From contig JAKCOZ010000032.1 of NCBI GenBank assembly GCA_022605955.1, positions 6,758,001 through 6,822,000 of the forward strand: a DNA stretch of 64,000 nucleotides. Direction: 5' to 3'. Source of the DNA: Rallus limicola (taxonomy: Eukaryota > Chordata > Aves > Gruiformes > Rallidae). Shown here piece by piece: positions 24,831 through 36,912 of this stretch (position 1 is the stretch's first letter; every line of letters begins with the position of its first letter). Under the pieces are notes generated by a model, which was not told the origin of the DNA, did no database searches, and saw only the letters and a program-made list of their open reading frames with translations. The position numbers were made by a program, and so were the translations under genes.

Positions 24831-27800
24831 AATTTTAAGAGCCAGAGCTCATGAATATGTATTAACTATCAAATGCAGTGTCTTTCACCATAGAATTATT
24901 CACTTTGATGTATTTTTGATACAGAGATTTAGAGAGATCCGTCCATTTTTTCTGGGAGGCTGTTCTGAAATGTTCTAAACCTATCACTGCTGGACAGACC
25001 GTCCTGCTACTCAGCCAGAATTTCCTCTTTCCCTGTTGTGTCTCATTAATAGACCCAGTTATATGCTGAAAAATTGTCTCATCCCCTGCAGGTATTGACC
25101 TGAGTTTTTAATTAACCTAAGTCATAATCAGAAAAAACAACCTTCAGGTTATCAATTAGCAGTATTTTGTTCACATATTTGAGTGCTGAAGTAATGTATA
25201 CAAAACCCTTCATATAAAATTGTGAGATGAAGTTAACAATTAGCTTGAGCTTCTTTGTCATATAACAAAGACTCCCTCTGGACAAACTGGTTTCCTCCAT
25301 TATTTTCAACTTCACATTCTACTCAAAACAAATAGTTTCAGAGTGTAAATCACTTTACAAATGGAACCAGTGCAAGGTGGAAAACCAAAGCATGACTCTA
25401 TTAATAATTACCCAATCATTTCAAAATAGAAAGAAAAGACAAATTATCCAAGTTTGTGAAGTTGCACCAAGATGCAGAAGATGACAAATGCTACACAAAG
25501 GCCTTACTCACTGTACTTTGTAACCCCTCTTAGCATTCTCCTCCTGTCATTCTGTGTAAAGTATTCCTTCACATGTGAAGAAACCTCTCACTGCAAAGAA
25601 GCACTGGCCACCTCTTCTGAGATGGTAAATGTCTCGGGACAGACAAGCCTGTGTGTGGGCCTAGAAAGCGGTTGGTTCATAATGAGGCCAAGGGGAACAA
25701 GAGAATACCACTGCCTGTGATCTGAACAGCCACTATCAAGCACAATGAGTGGTGCAGTGGAGATGTGTGGGATGAATTAGCATGTGAACCCACATAGATA
25801 ACGAGGAGCGCCCCTGAGAGCCCAAGGCACTGGTTGCTCTTTTGTACAATCTCTCACTACATCAGAGGAATGGCTTCAGGCAACTCAAGCATAGGAAAAT
25901 GTCACATCTTTTCTGGACTCCTACAGGCATGCCTGAACACTCATCAACCCAGTTCCCTCTACTTGGGCCTTTCTCTTCCATCAACTGTGACAGGTTTTTT
26001 CACCTCTCTTTGTACACCCAAGCACCTCCTCACAGAAGCCAACAAAACAGACACTCAAAAAGTTAGAGACACGCTCCAGCTGCTAGGATCTTGAGATTCC
26101 TATTCATGTAAGTCACATGTGTGTGAATCACAGCATCTGAAATTCTTGTAATTTAATTTACAGACCTAAATACGAATGTTCCAACTCGGTGATTCCAGTT
26201 CTAGCCTCTGCTTTTCAGCTATTTTGCTATTCACATCTCCTGCTACAGTTAAGAACACCAGAAAGCACCAGGTTGGTCAGAGACAGAAAGGAAAATCTTC
26301 AGCCACTCATATTGTTAGTTGAAGGTTTGCAGGTTTTTTTCTTTTTTTTTTTTTTTTTAGTATTCAGACAGGAATGCAAAATGAAGAATAAACCAGGACC
26401 AGCTAAGATCACCTGGTTAGCTATTAAGAACTGTACCAGTCAGAAATGTATCCTTGAAAGCATCACTTTCACAATTGGGCTAGGAAACACCAAACTATAA
26501 GGTCTTTAAAGTACACTGAAATTCCAAAGCAGTTGAGGTATACAGCTTTTACAGATGTTGCAGCTGACAATCTTTGTTTACTTTATGCCATGATTTTCCC
26601 ATGGATAGGGCAAGCATTTTAACAAAACTGGAGAACTGATTTATTTCACTTTGACTACAGCTTTTATCCATTCACTTTTAAAGTGAATTTCACAGGGGTT
26701 TATAGTAGATAAACACAACATAGTATAAACACAAACAAACCTTCAGATTGTCCTCAAACTGTTCTAACAACTTGAGGTGCTAGTGCCCTACAAAGAAATG
26801 CTTACTCCAACAGTTATCAAAGAACTAAAATCAATGTTTAGGTTAGTTCTTTATAAATCAGTGAACGTTTGCACCATCAATTTATGCCTCCCTGGCATAT
26901 GCTTTCAGTGGGAATTGTACCAGGTCACACCAAGACTTATTTCACTCCTACACAGGTATGTGAAGATAAACCAGAAAAAGCAACAGAAAAAAATCTCATG
27001 CTGCCATACCATAGGCTGTATCAGAGGGCAATCTAAAATAAAGCTAATGTCAACAGTCTGCTTTACAAGAATTATCCTAACACTCTGTTCAGAAAGATCT
27101 GAATTAAAATTCTCTCTACCCTTAGCCTCCACAAAATTAAGCTGGATATTCCATACCCCAACGTACCCACTTCCTTCAGAGCCAAGCTTTTCTCTGTAGT
27201 ATTTCTCCTTCCCTAAGACCTTCTTGTATTTCTCTTCATTCTTTCTGAAGATGTCTGTAATACTGTGTTTTTGTTCAACTTGGAGTCCTGAAAATTAATC
27301 CTAGTAACACAGAATAGTTAAAACCAACAGGAACTACTGAAAAACAGACAGCGTGCCAAGAAGTTCACATGCAGGTTAGTTCCAACTCAGAGAGTTCCAT
27401 TGTGGATTCTGTGTGTGATAACAGCCATTCTTCTAGGTAACCACTTTGGAATGAATTACAATATACTCCAAAAGAGTACAAGAGTTTAATGCTTTCAAAA
27501 GAATAAACTAAAATAAATGAAAGGTCTAGGATTCTGCTTGCTCTAACACAAGTTTATCCTAATGGAATTGATCTTATTATTTCTTGGCATTCGTTCCCGT
27601 CCTCTGTCAGCTACATTTTCTATTATGGCAGCTTCTGTGCTCAAGGAATGGCAATGCATCAGGGATGTCAACAGATAAGCTCTGTTCTAGTTTGTACCTT
27701 TCACAGGACAGGCTGGAGTGAGAGAGAAGCACTAGGGAAGATTTCAGTGAGGAGCTTCCAAGGGAACTAGGAAAAGGAGAATGACAATTGTCAGTCTTGG

Positions 27801-28732
27801 GCAGAAAACACATTTTCTTGCTTTCCAAGGACTTCTGCTTTGCAAGGCTGTATGACTTAACCACATCTGGGTGAAAGAAAAAGGTGTCTGTGAGACAAGA
27901 AAAGGACAAATACACCTGGGAAAGAAAGAAAGAAAGGAGAAAAACTCCACAAAAGCCCACATCATGTACTCCAACACGATCAGTTCAGGTTTTCTAAATC
28001 AGATACTCCAACAGAATGAAAGTACTGCTTGCAATCCACGGTAATCATCTAGTAATTATTTACAATTAGAATTTAAACTAAAACAACACTTGCCTAATAA
28101 ACTTGAAGTAATGTAATGATATAGAAGAGTGAACAGCAAGCATGCTCACGTGCTTGTGTTTCTTGCTCTGATAATTACAAATATTACCCTTAATTCAAAC
28201 GCAGCAACAGGCAAAGGCAGGGTAAATATTTCTTCCTCTTGCTTTTAGCAAGCTTTGAATTACCAAATGTCTCCACGACAGAAAGTTGATTAGAAGAAAA
28301 GTGTCAAATGTCTAATTATTAAAAAAAAAAGTGAAAAAAATTCTTCTGGCAGCAGGCAATTCTCCCCCATATTTTAAGGTAGGTTTTACTCATTTACAAC
28401 TGCATAAAAGCTCTCAGTGATCACCAGATTCTCTGCTGGGAGCCATGGCATCACCTCAGATTCAGAGAAATGACACGTGTCTTCCATCTGCAGATAACAC
28501 ATCTGGCACTACCTTTGCCCATACATATTAAAGGCTATATACCTACCAGGCAGTTTTAGCCCTAGAGTTTTGGCTGCCTAAGCTCGTTGACCCACTGTCG
28601 CTGTGTGCGCTGCCATGAGGTCAGAGATCATCACGCCTCAGCCGGGACCACAGCTGGGCTGAGGAAATCCTCCTCAGTCTTTGAGAAGAAAGCTGTAGCT
28701 GAGTCCTGCCAGTTACTAGCACATCCCTTCAC

Positions 28733-28812
28733 CTGACCAAAAAGGCTGCCTCCAGCAGCAACTATCAGTTGCTTAAAGTCATCACTTCTCAGCAACAACA
28801 TGCTTGTTCCAA
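28733..28812 (-). CDS. Internal coding exon of the unknown gene
   Basis: Eighty nt. The acceptor is GTCCCTCCTGCAG and the donor GGTCAG/GTGAAG. Two frames contain stops; only the phase-1 frame is open, reading GTSMLLLRSDDFKQLIVAAG then GSLFGQ, ending at phase 0. The peptide looks like a buried strand/helix unit ending in glycines, but no motif identifies a family. The preceding exon at 30146-30191 ends in phase 1 as required (T + TT = F). Confidence 0.6.
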
Positions 28813-30145
28813 CTGCAGGAGGGACTCCCCTCTGAGGACCCAAAAGCATCTCAAAAATACTGGGCAGGGACCACTATACCTGAGGGTAAGGATTTAACAG
28901 TGTTACTAAGGAAGACTTTAGAACCCAAGTGCAGATTATGATCTGGTCTCAAAATGTTATGAAATCATACTCCTGACACATGACTTCATTCCCTTCTTTG
29001 CTTGATACCCTTTTCCTTCTCGCTCTTCCTATGCAATTCAATGACAGAAGGACAGAGCACAGCTGGGTTTTTTTTCCCAAATGCTGAATAAAGTAGTGGT
29101 TACATTAAATGAGAAAGTTAAGAAGCAAAAGTTAAGATGAGGTATCAGCATTCAACTGTTTACAGCTCCTTAAAACAGCTTTATCAGTTTTGAATATTGA
29201 TGAGGACTGCCATCTGGCTGAGAGCAGAAGTGGCTATCATATGTATAATACACTGCATAATTAAGACAACAATGATAAACAGGTTCCTGATCGTGCAGAG
29301 CAAAATTTGGTGAGACTGGGATGTTACTGTGCCTAAATGAGCATTTATCTGCACTGTAAGATTGCCTTTGTTGTCCTGTGTATCAAGGACCAACCGCTGA
29401 AGGCATTAAGTGTTCTCAGCCCCTTATGCTCAACCCTGCCAATTCCTAAGCACTGACCAAGGACTGACCAGGCTAAAACAAATATATATTCAACATGACA
29501 CAACTGCCTAGATAGCTTCTAAGTTCTCAGTCACAAGTAACCCATACAGGTCCCCCAAACAGCTTCTTCCCGTGCGATAGGGGTGGCACTGCGATGCCAC
29601 TGGAGCAGGCAGGACGCCTGGCCTGAAGCAGCTGCAAAGTACTACAAAGAGGGCAGCCCTTTTCTCTGGTTATTCACTGTGCAAATGACATCATTTGACA
29701 CCACTATGTTTTAATGTAATCCTTAAGCTTGGCACTTGAGAATAGGAGAAAACCCCACTAATTGCTAAGAAGTAATACATAGAAATTCCATAGCTATGTA
29801 ATTTATTGGAAGAATAGGGACTTGAATTTGGCTCTCCTGCAATGCCACCGCACAACCAGCCTGTGAATTAGTTTAAGGTAGGGTTTTTTTCCTCTGAGAT
29901 AGGCAAATCTTCCTCCTAGAGCTGTTCCCCCTGTGTAAGCTTAAAATTGGCAGAAAAAAATTTGAGCAATGGTTCAGGCAAGCACCAAACCCACACCTTC
30001 TGAGTCCATGTCTCTCCTGAACAGCTGAGAAACCTTTCATCTGCAACAGCTGTATTCTTACCCAATGTTTAAGGATTAATGTATCAGAATTTCTGATAAA
30101 GCCAGTTAAACCAGAATTCCTGACTGGGTCTGCCACACAACTTAC
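28813..30145 (-). other. Intron
   Basis: About 1.3 kb of unique sequence between two candidate exons. A donor-like site at about 28880 was examined, but its exon frame does not fit. No repeat was recognised. Confidence 0.4.
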
Positions 30146-30191
30146 ATTTCTCTAGGGACCCAAAACATCCAGGAGCACTTTTCTGTATAGC
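30146..30191 (-). CDS. Small internal coding exon of the unknown gene
   Basis: Forty-six nt. The donor is GAAAT/GTAAGT; the acceptor, ...TTTTGAAGTTGCATTAG, has a modest pyrimidine tract. The phase-0 frame is open: AIQKSAPGCFGSLEK, ending phase 1. It is exactly what is needed to bridge the neighbours (31151-31245 ends phase 0; 28733-28812 starts phase 1). The short length and middling acceptor keep confidence moderate. Confidence 0.45.
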
Positions 30192-31150
30192 CTAATGCAA
30201 CTTCAAAAGGTCTGATCAAATGAGGCAGAAACTAGATACATTGCTCTGATTTAGAGTTTACAGACTACATTTCACACAATTCTATTTTAACAAGCTCATT
30301 AATTTCCACTAAATAAATCATTGTAAAGATACAAGGGTCACAAGGAGGAACTTTAGGAGAACTTATTTTTAATAGGGAAATACACACATTATTTAGTAAA
30401 GTTCCAAATTACTATAACAACTTATGGAACCCATCACCACCTCAGAGGAAGTTTAAAATCTGTTCTATGCTGAAGAACCGTGCTGTGCTTTAGTTAAAAT
30501 TGCTTTATGAAAGAGGAGAGTGTACAGATTGAGACCACTAAGGTCAACACAAATGGACTTTGTTTTCCCTTTGCACAGATTGTAACTTCTTATTATCTCT
30601 CTGGATGTTCAGAGAAGTTTATCAGATATATACCACCTAAGTTTACAACATTTAGTATCTTATCACATTCGTGGTAATTAATATACAATATTAATATTTT
30701 TAATGTTTATGAGCTCTAAATCTATCTGTATGTTTAGAATTGATAATTAGAGCTAATTAGGTTTCCTGGAAAATAGCTTGAAGTATTCACAGGTAAGACC
30801 AAACCCTGCTTGAGGAAAAGGCAGTGGTGATAAAAAGCTAAATACATGTATTTCATAAAGACCAAATAACAAAAAGACTGAAAACAAAACACACCCACAG
30901 AGCCCTCTAGATGAGAGAGGAGAAGGCAGAAAAAGCCTCATACTACAGATTTCATCTCTGCTCTTAAGACATTTGGCTATGAATCTTCTGACATTATTGA
31001 ATTATTATGGTCTAATACACTTTTAAAGGAACACTTGAGGCTGTCTTCCCCTTGTCATCTGCAGCACAGAGCAAACCTAAGTCTTGATGGAAGGGCATGT
31101 GCACGCTAAGCTTGCTTTTTGCAGGAGGAAAGTGACCATTTTCCACATAC

Positions 31151-31245
31151 CTTAGCTATTCTGCACAGAAACACTTCAATGACATAACATGTGAGGAAAC
31201 CACACTTCAGTGCTTCAAGGGTATTGGAACAGGTCTGGGCAATTA
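31151..31245 (-). CDS. Internal coding exon of the unknown gene
   Basis: Ninety-five nt. The acceptor is CTTGATTTCCTACAG and the donor CTAAG/GTATGT. It reads IAQTCSNTLEALKCGFLTCY then VIEVFLCRIAK, from phase 1 to phase 0. The segment CGFLTCYVIEVFLC is hydrophobic and could be a buried helix; it is too short to assert a membrane span. It joins the exon at 36563-36622 at phase 1 (G + TA = V). Confidence 0.65.
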
Positions 31246-32704
31246 CTGTAGGAAATCAAGTTATCTTGTGATGGCAAAACTACGAACTCAGTAACATACA
31301 CTGGAGACATCTCTCTGCTACCCTGCCATCATATCTGCAAGTATAAAGCCTGTATTCTGTCTCTTCTGTACAATTTAGTCAGATATCACACCTGCCCCCT
31401 GCCCCAATTCCTTTTCTCCCTTCATCTTGCTTAGTCTTTTCTCTATCTTTAATTTCTTTCTTGGAATTTCTCCCTGGCCTTTTATTCTGATAGGAAAAAA
31501 TAATTACCACATCTGTAACAGTTTTTATTAGCAATTCTGCTTATTTAATCTTAACAGCCTTATGGGGCTCCATAAAGTCTATCTGGTGTGGTAAGGTTCT
31601 TTAAAGGTAAAACAGCATTTACTAATTGAAACGTCATTTGAATACAGCTACACTGCTACAATTAAAGACCTTTTGAACTCAGAAGAGCATCTAGAAGCCT
31701 GTGATCACACCTATCTCAGAAAGCCTATGAAACAGCAGTGCTTCAAGAGTTCTTGGATCCTGTATCTCTGGATGCTTTTTTGGCAAGCTGGATAGAAAAA
31801 CTTTGAGGATGAGTCCATGTGTCCAGGAACGGGTCTAACTCTCCTTTGGAACTTCTTGCACTATCTCCAGTTCTCGTCTGGCCCTTACTCCATCAGTGAC
31901 CTGACTATAAACAAGTCTAAGTCCTCAAGAGAGGATCTAGTTCAGTGCTCAGCCCACCTTCTTCTTTTTGTCCAAAACAGTAAAAAAGACATTGACCTAA
32001 TCCAAACTCCCAGCTCCTGTAAATCTGGCAGAAATTCCCCCCAAAACCTCTATAAATGTCAACATTTCCTTCTTCATGGGTTATCTTTCTTACACAGCCA
32101 AGTGAAAGAAAACACTGCACAGTGTGTGCAGAAAAGATGAGGGCAACTTCCTAAAATTTAGGAAACTAAATGAAAGAATTAATTTTCATTAGATGTTGTG
32201 GTTTATTCTTCAAAACCCTAACAACAGTAAACCACCAACCAAACCCCATCCCCCAAAACACAACCAAAAAAACCCACCACCCCTCCAGAAACCTCTCCTT
32301 GTCCTGAGACTGGGACATGACCTATGCATTAATCACAATAAACTATTAGTAGGCCAACTGAGCAACACATACAGACATTATGGTAAACATTTTCTCTCAG
32401 AAACTGACCATACTGGTAGCATCTTTTGATGAACATGGGGGTATTTTGCTAAGAATGGTCTACTGTGGCAATTGTACTGACTTACCTTATGGTGTAGTCA
32501 CACAACTGTCTCTGTTATATCTGTGGGTTTGCTTTGGGGGCTGGGGTTTTTGTGTATGTGTGCAGTTCTCCCCAGCATGGATATCACTTGGTATTTTCTA
32601 CCATATAATTTACAGAAATTCTAATAAAGACAAATTCCTGCAAATCATTCCTGAAAAGAATCCTGTAATTTCTACATCATTTCTTGCAAGACAATTGCCA
32701 TTAT

Positions 32705-32840
32705 GTTAACATATTATATATATATAGCTATCTAGTATTATACTATACTATATTATATACACATTATTTTATAATACACTACAATATTATTACTTATTAT
32801 ATAGCATATTATCATTGTTATAATACACATAGCATACCAT
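32705..32840. repeat. AT-rich low-complexity island
   Basis: About 135 bp made almost only of A and T, with runs of TATATA and imperfect TATTA units. It is probably a decayed microsatellite. It lies just upstream of the LTR at 32980. Confidence 0.75.
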
Positions 32841-32979
32841 ATCATTGTTAACATAAGAAAGGCAATGAGGAGGATGACTGTCACTTCCTCATTGCCAAGA
32901 GATGCAGTGTTTCCACACAGTCAACGGCCAAAATCTTGACTAACATATGACACCCCATCAGTGCTGTCCTAAAGCACCA

Positions 32980-33582
32980 TGCTGGTTTTGGCTGGGATAG
33001 AGCTCACTTTCTTACGAGTAGCTGGTCTGGGGCTGTGTTTTAGATTTGTGCTGAAAACAGTGTTGGGAATGCAGGGCTGTTTTCACTCTTGCTGAGCAGT
33101 GCTTACGCAGAGCCATGGCCTCTTCTGCTCACCCTACCCCACCAGTCTGTAGGCCAGGGGTGCACAGGAAGCCAGGAGCGGACACAGCCAGGAGAGCTGA
33201 GCCCAGGTGACCACAGGGACAGCCCACACCATATGGCATCCTGCTAGAGCACATGAAGCTGGAGGAGGAAGTAGGAAAGGAGGGACATTTGAAGTGACAA
33301 CATTTGTCTTCCCAGGTAACCATTACACGTGCAGAGCCCTGCTTTCCTGGAGATGGCTGAACACCTGCCTGCCCATGGGAAGTAGCAAGTGAATTCCTTG
33401 TTCTGCTTTGCTTGCACACATTGCTTATGCTTTACTTCTTAAACTGTCTTTATCTCAGCCCACGTGTTTTCTCACTTCTGCTCTTCCCATTCTGCCCCCC
33501 ACTCTTCCTGGGGCAGGGGGCAGTAGTGAGCAAACAGCTGTGTGGTGCTCAGCAGCCACCTGGGGCAAAACCACCAAAAACA
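32980..33582 (+). mobile_element. LTR of an avian endogenous retrovirus (plus orientation)
   Basis: About 603 bp. It starts TGCTGGTTTTGGCTGGGAT then AGAGCTCAC, has the blocks TTTAGATTTGTGCTGAAAAC and GAGCAGTGCTTACGCAGAGC, a 3' part with CAGCCCACGTGTTTTCTCAC, and ends GGCAAAACCACC...ACA. These are the landmarks of the widespread avian LTR whose reverse complement resembles the minus-strand LTRs here. No clear target duplication was found and the 3' boundary is approximate. It is likely an old solo LTR, antisense to the host gene. Confidence 0.85.
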
Positions 33583-35007
33583 CTTGCAAGCTGAACCAAA
33601 TAGATTCATTTGACCCACTGTTTGGGACCTGAGGGACAAGGCAATTCATTGCACTTACAGAAGCTAAATGATAAAAAATGTGGTGACAACTTATTTTAGG
33701 TATCTTGCTGAACCAATGCAAATTCCTCCACTTAGGCCAGTCATCAAATGACAATGCCACCATGTCTTCTGGCACTCAGGTGACAAAGTAATGTCCCCTG
33801 TAACCCTGACATAGGAAGATCCTCACTAGCATAGCATAGAGTGTTACAGAAATAGAAGTAGTGACAAACAGCACCAAATAGATTTGTGAATTCTTGATAT
33901 GGAGATTGAAACTAGACTCTTCCACAGGTCTCTGGATCTATTTGGTTGCACACACAAAAAAAGCCCACTTATTCTATGATTCTCTCACCACAGAATTAGC
34001 CACCTAAATATTAAGTTCTGAACATACATGAAATCTAAAATCCAAGCAAAACGTTGAGATTCAAGTCTTCCAATTAAGTGAAATGTTTTAAATCATTCTG
34101 ATAGACAGATCACATGGAAGATGATTAAAGTGGCATACAGCAACTTAGAACCTCCCATGAAGAGGTTCCTTTCTTGTCATCTAAACTCAGACCATGTGAT
34201 AGTTTTAATAGTTTAATGTGCTATCCTCTTTTAAAAGTACACCCCATACTTAAAAGATATATACTTAGAAGTTTGGTGAGATTCTTTGAGACAGACCTCC
34301 CTTAACATCCTTTTCCACAAAGGCTGATTTCTATTCATATGGAAGAGAATGGATTTTTGTGGGTGCCTTCATTTGGGAAAGAAGAGCTCATGTTATGTGT
34401 CAGACAGGTAGACTTGCAGTCCAGTTTTGCTGTTCCTCTTCCTTTTTTTTCCCCAATTACAAAGAAATAAACACAGAGCAGGAGTCAGATGAGTATGTTG
34501 TGTTGTGTTTTGAAATCGCTAAGCATTACACTCTAAACATTCACGCTGCTGAGGCACATTCTATACAACTGGTTTCGTAAAGACATTGTGGATTTCATCA
34601 GTGCAGCCACTCTAATGCTTCCAAAACTCTTCATAAATCTCAAACTCCCGTTTCACTTCAATGACAGGCATAATTCAATCTTTCCTACTAGAAGATACCC
34701 CAGGTATATTCAAAATCGAACCCGAGCTATACCAAGAACTCATATTCACCAATATGCTGCCTACTTGCACTTTGAGCCAGGCTAATCATCTACACTGCTT
34801 CAACTACTTTTCCAAGAGCCAGGCAGTCCCTGGAGATGAGGTTTTCTAGTTTTCCAGCAGGTGAGTTACCATATTAACAAACAATATTACACAGAGAGTT
34901 TGAAAAACTAAACAAATACACACAACACTTGAACCCTGGCAGGCCACCCCAGTGCCTGGCTATGTGAATATTGGCAGAAGGGTGGTCAAAAACGGAGATT
35001 ATCACAG

Positions 35008-35574
35008 TGTCGTGGTTTCCCCCCGGCTGTGGGCTGAGATCCACACAGCTGCCTGCTCCTTAAAGTAAAAGAGCAGGGGAAGAGGGAAAGGGGGGAAACA
35101 AGGGAAGGGAAAAGGAAGGGACAAATAACTCCAAACCCAAGAAACTAAGAGGCCCGTGGGTTGGGATAAGGAGAGTTTACTAAGAGAACAGAAAGATCAA
35201 ATATAACAATGCTAACAGGACTTTAGAGCAAAAGAATATGAAACTATTGATACCCAATGCAGTTTCTCACCCAACCACACAGCTCAGGCCGCACCACCCA
35301 GAGCCGTCCCGGAACCCGACCGTCCCCCAAGACCCTCGCGTCCCGGAACCGCCCCCCTTCTTCCTCCCATCAGCCCCCGTTATCCTGGGCAGGACGTAAT
35401 TGGCATGGAATACTCTCTTTGGCCCATCTGGGTCACCTGTCCTGGCTTTGACTGTCTGACTGCAACTGGAAACATCAGGGTGTTCTCAGCACTGCTTTCA
35501 TTGTAACTCCCAAACACAGCATCCCATCCGCTGCTACACATGGAGTTAACTCTATCCTGACTGAAACCAGGACA
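35008..35574 (-). mobile_element. Solo LTR of an avian endogenous retrovirus (copy 2 of 3)
   Basis: 567 bp, TG...CA ends, with perfect 5-bp target duplications CACAG at 35003-35007 and 35575-35579. Nearly identical to 2819-3386. Differences include GGGCTGAGATCCACACAG versus GGGCCGAGATCCAGGCAG near the plus-strand start, and a change in the TATA-like GATAAAG (here GATAACG). Solo LTR in an intron, sense to the host gene. Confidence 0.93.
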
Positions 35575-36562
35575 CACAGGCACCTTAAGTCAGTAAGGAA
35601 GCAGAAAGGTTGCAGATCTGAGTATGCAAAAAAAAGCAACAGGGAAAAAACTGAACTCACAAAGTAAAAAGCTAAAGATTACAACATATGTATTGTCTGA
35701 AGATGTCTGTGCTAAACCCAAAACATAAACCATAGCATTGGTGTGCAGACACAGTAGTTGGCTATCTTGTCTTGAGAATGAATGTGTACAGCTGACAAAG
35801 AGTAAGCCCCACAGCACAGGCAAAAGCTGCTAACAACCCCATCAGGCTGCTTTTAATAACAACACTTCGAGTGCTGCAAACATACGTTATTTTTCAACGC
35901 AGGAAACAAAGCTCTATAGAATCCTTAGCATGCAATGTCTCAAAGATTCCGTCCCAGAGAAAGCAAAGATTGTAGTGCTTCCATATTTTTTCCCAGCATA
36001 ATGCCACATGTAATCATTTCTAGGAAAAAACAGTCCTCAAGCAGGTGATGAAAGCGATGAAATCCCTGAATAGAAAAGCTGAACATATAAACATATGGAA
36101 AACACAATTAGTAAACAATCCACATGATGAAGTTTGTCTTCATCAAGCATTTGCTGAATAACTCAGGAGAAGAAAACTGTAAAATTCAAAGTCTGTTGTA
36201 AAACACTTTGCAAACAAAATAGAAGGCATAAACCAACGTAGTAAATGTTTTGCCTTGAACTGTTCATCTCTAGAATACACCTTGGGAAGACAACTTCTCT
36301 CCTTACCCATTTTGGAAGTTATTTCAGAACAGTATTTGAAAGTAATTATTTAGCTCTTTCTGCCCATCAGAAGCTGCATTGCAAAGACCCTGCTTCCTAT
36401 GCTTCTCATTAAGCACACATTTGCCCTTCATCGGTGACGTAGTATCTACAGTGCCAGTTTGGTAAAGGGCTTCCCACAGTGGAAAGCAAGCGAGCCCATG
36501 CTCAACTCAGACCACTAAAACCAACCTCAGAATTCAAAACTAAGTATTTGTTTAAGCATTAC

Positions 36563-36622
36563 CTTCAATAAACTCCAACACAGTCCTGTTAGCAAGAATC
36601 ATCTTGATAATGTCAGTAACGT
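36563..36622 (-). CDS. Internal coding exon of the unknown gene
   Basis: Sixty nt, phase 1 to phase 1: [19 protein letters not shown]. The donor is GAAG/GTAATG. The acceptor, CACGTTTCTAG, sits within about 10 bp of the 5' truncation point of a CR1, so the branch point and pyrimidine region lie in or beside CR1 sequence. It joins downstream as ...LEFIE-V-IAQTC and upstream as ...ARLIK-D-VTDII, both in frame. The peptide is amphipathic-helix-like. Confidence 0.62.
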
Positions 36623-36629
36623 CTAGAAA

Positions 36630-36912
36630 CGTGGGCACTGGTCTCTTCAGCCAGGGGACAGGAGCTGGGACAAGGGGCAATGGGCTCAAGCTGTGCCAGG
36701 GCAGGGGCAGATCAGATGGGAGGGAAAAGTTCTTCCCTGACAGAGTTGTCAGGGCCTGGAACAGGCTGCCCAGGGAGGGGCTGAGTCACCATCCCTGGAT
36801 GTGTTGAACAGACAGGTAGGTGAGGTGCTCAGGGATCTGGTTTAGCATAGGATGTGAACGGTTGGACTTGATGATCTTAAAGGTCTTTCCCAACCTAGTG
36901 ATTCTGTGATCT
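36630..36912 (+). mobile_element. CR1 LINE, 3' end
   Basis: About 283 bp, sense. Landmarks are GGTCTCTTCAGCC, GACAAGGGGCAATGGGCTCA, AAGTTCTTCCCTGA, AACAGGCTGCCCAGGGA, TTGATGATCTTAAAGGTC and the end AGTGATTCTGTGATC. Its 5' end nearly touches the splice acceptor of the exon at 36563-36622. Confidence 0.88.

Larger units (their letters stand above)
13799..28732 (-). other. Long intron (about 15 kb) carrying CR1 and LTR insertions
   Basis: Contains a CR1 (15.5-16.2 kb), an LTR (22821-23423), and an LTR fragment abutting a CR1 (24.5-24.8 kb). The flanking exons both sit at phase 0. Two short stretches bounded by splice-like sites would also keep that phase: 22130-22174 (15 codons) and 21073-21114 (14 codons). 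They may be small or alternative exons but are not called here. The rest is unique AT-rich sequence with a poly(T) run at about 26336-26359 and a short (GAAA)n tract at 27921-27937. Confidence 0.4.
31246..36562 (-). other. Intron with two LTRs and an AT-rich island
   Basis: About 5.3 kb. Contains an A/C-rich tract (32217-32285), an AT-rich island (32705-32840), the LTR 32980-33582 and the solo LTR 35008-35574. The remainder is unique sequence with no gene seen. Confidence 0.45.
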
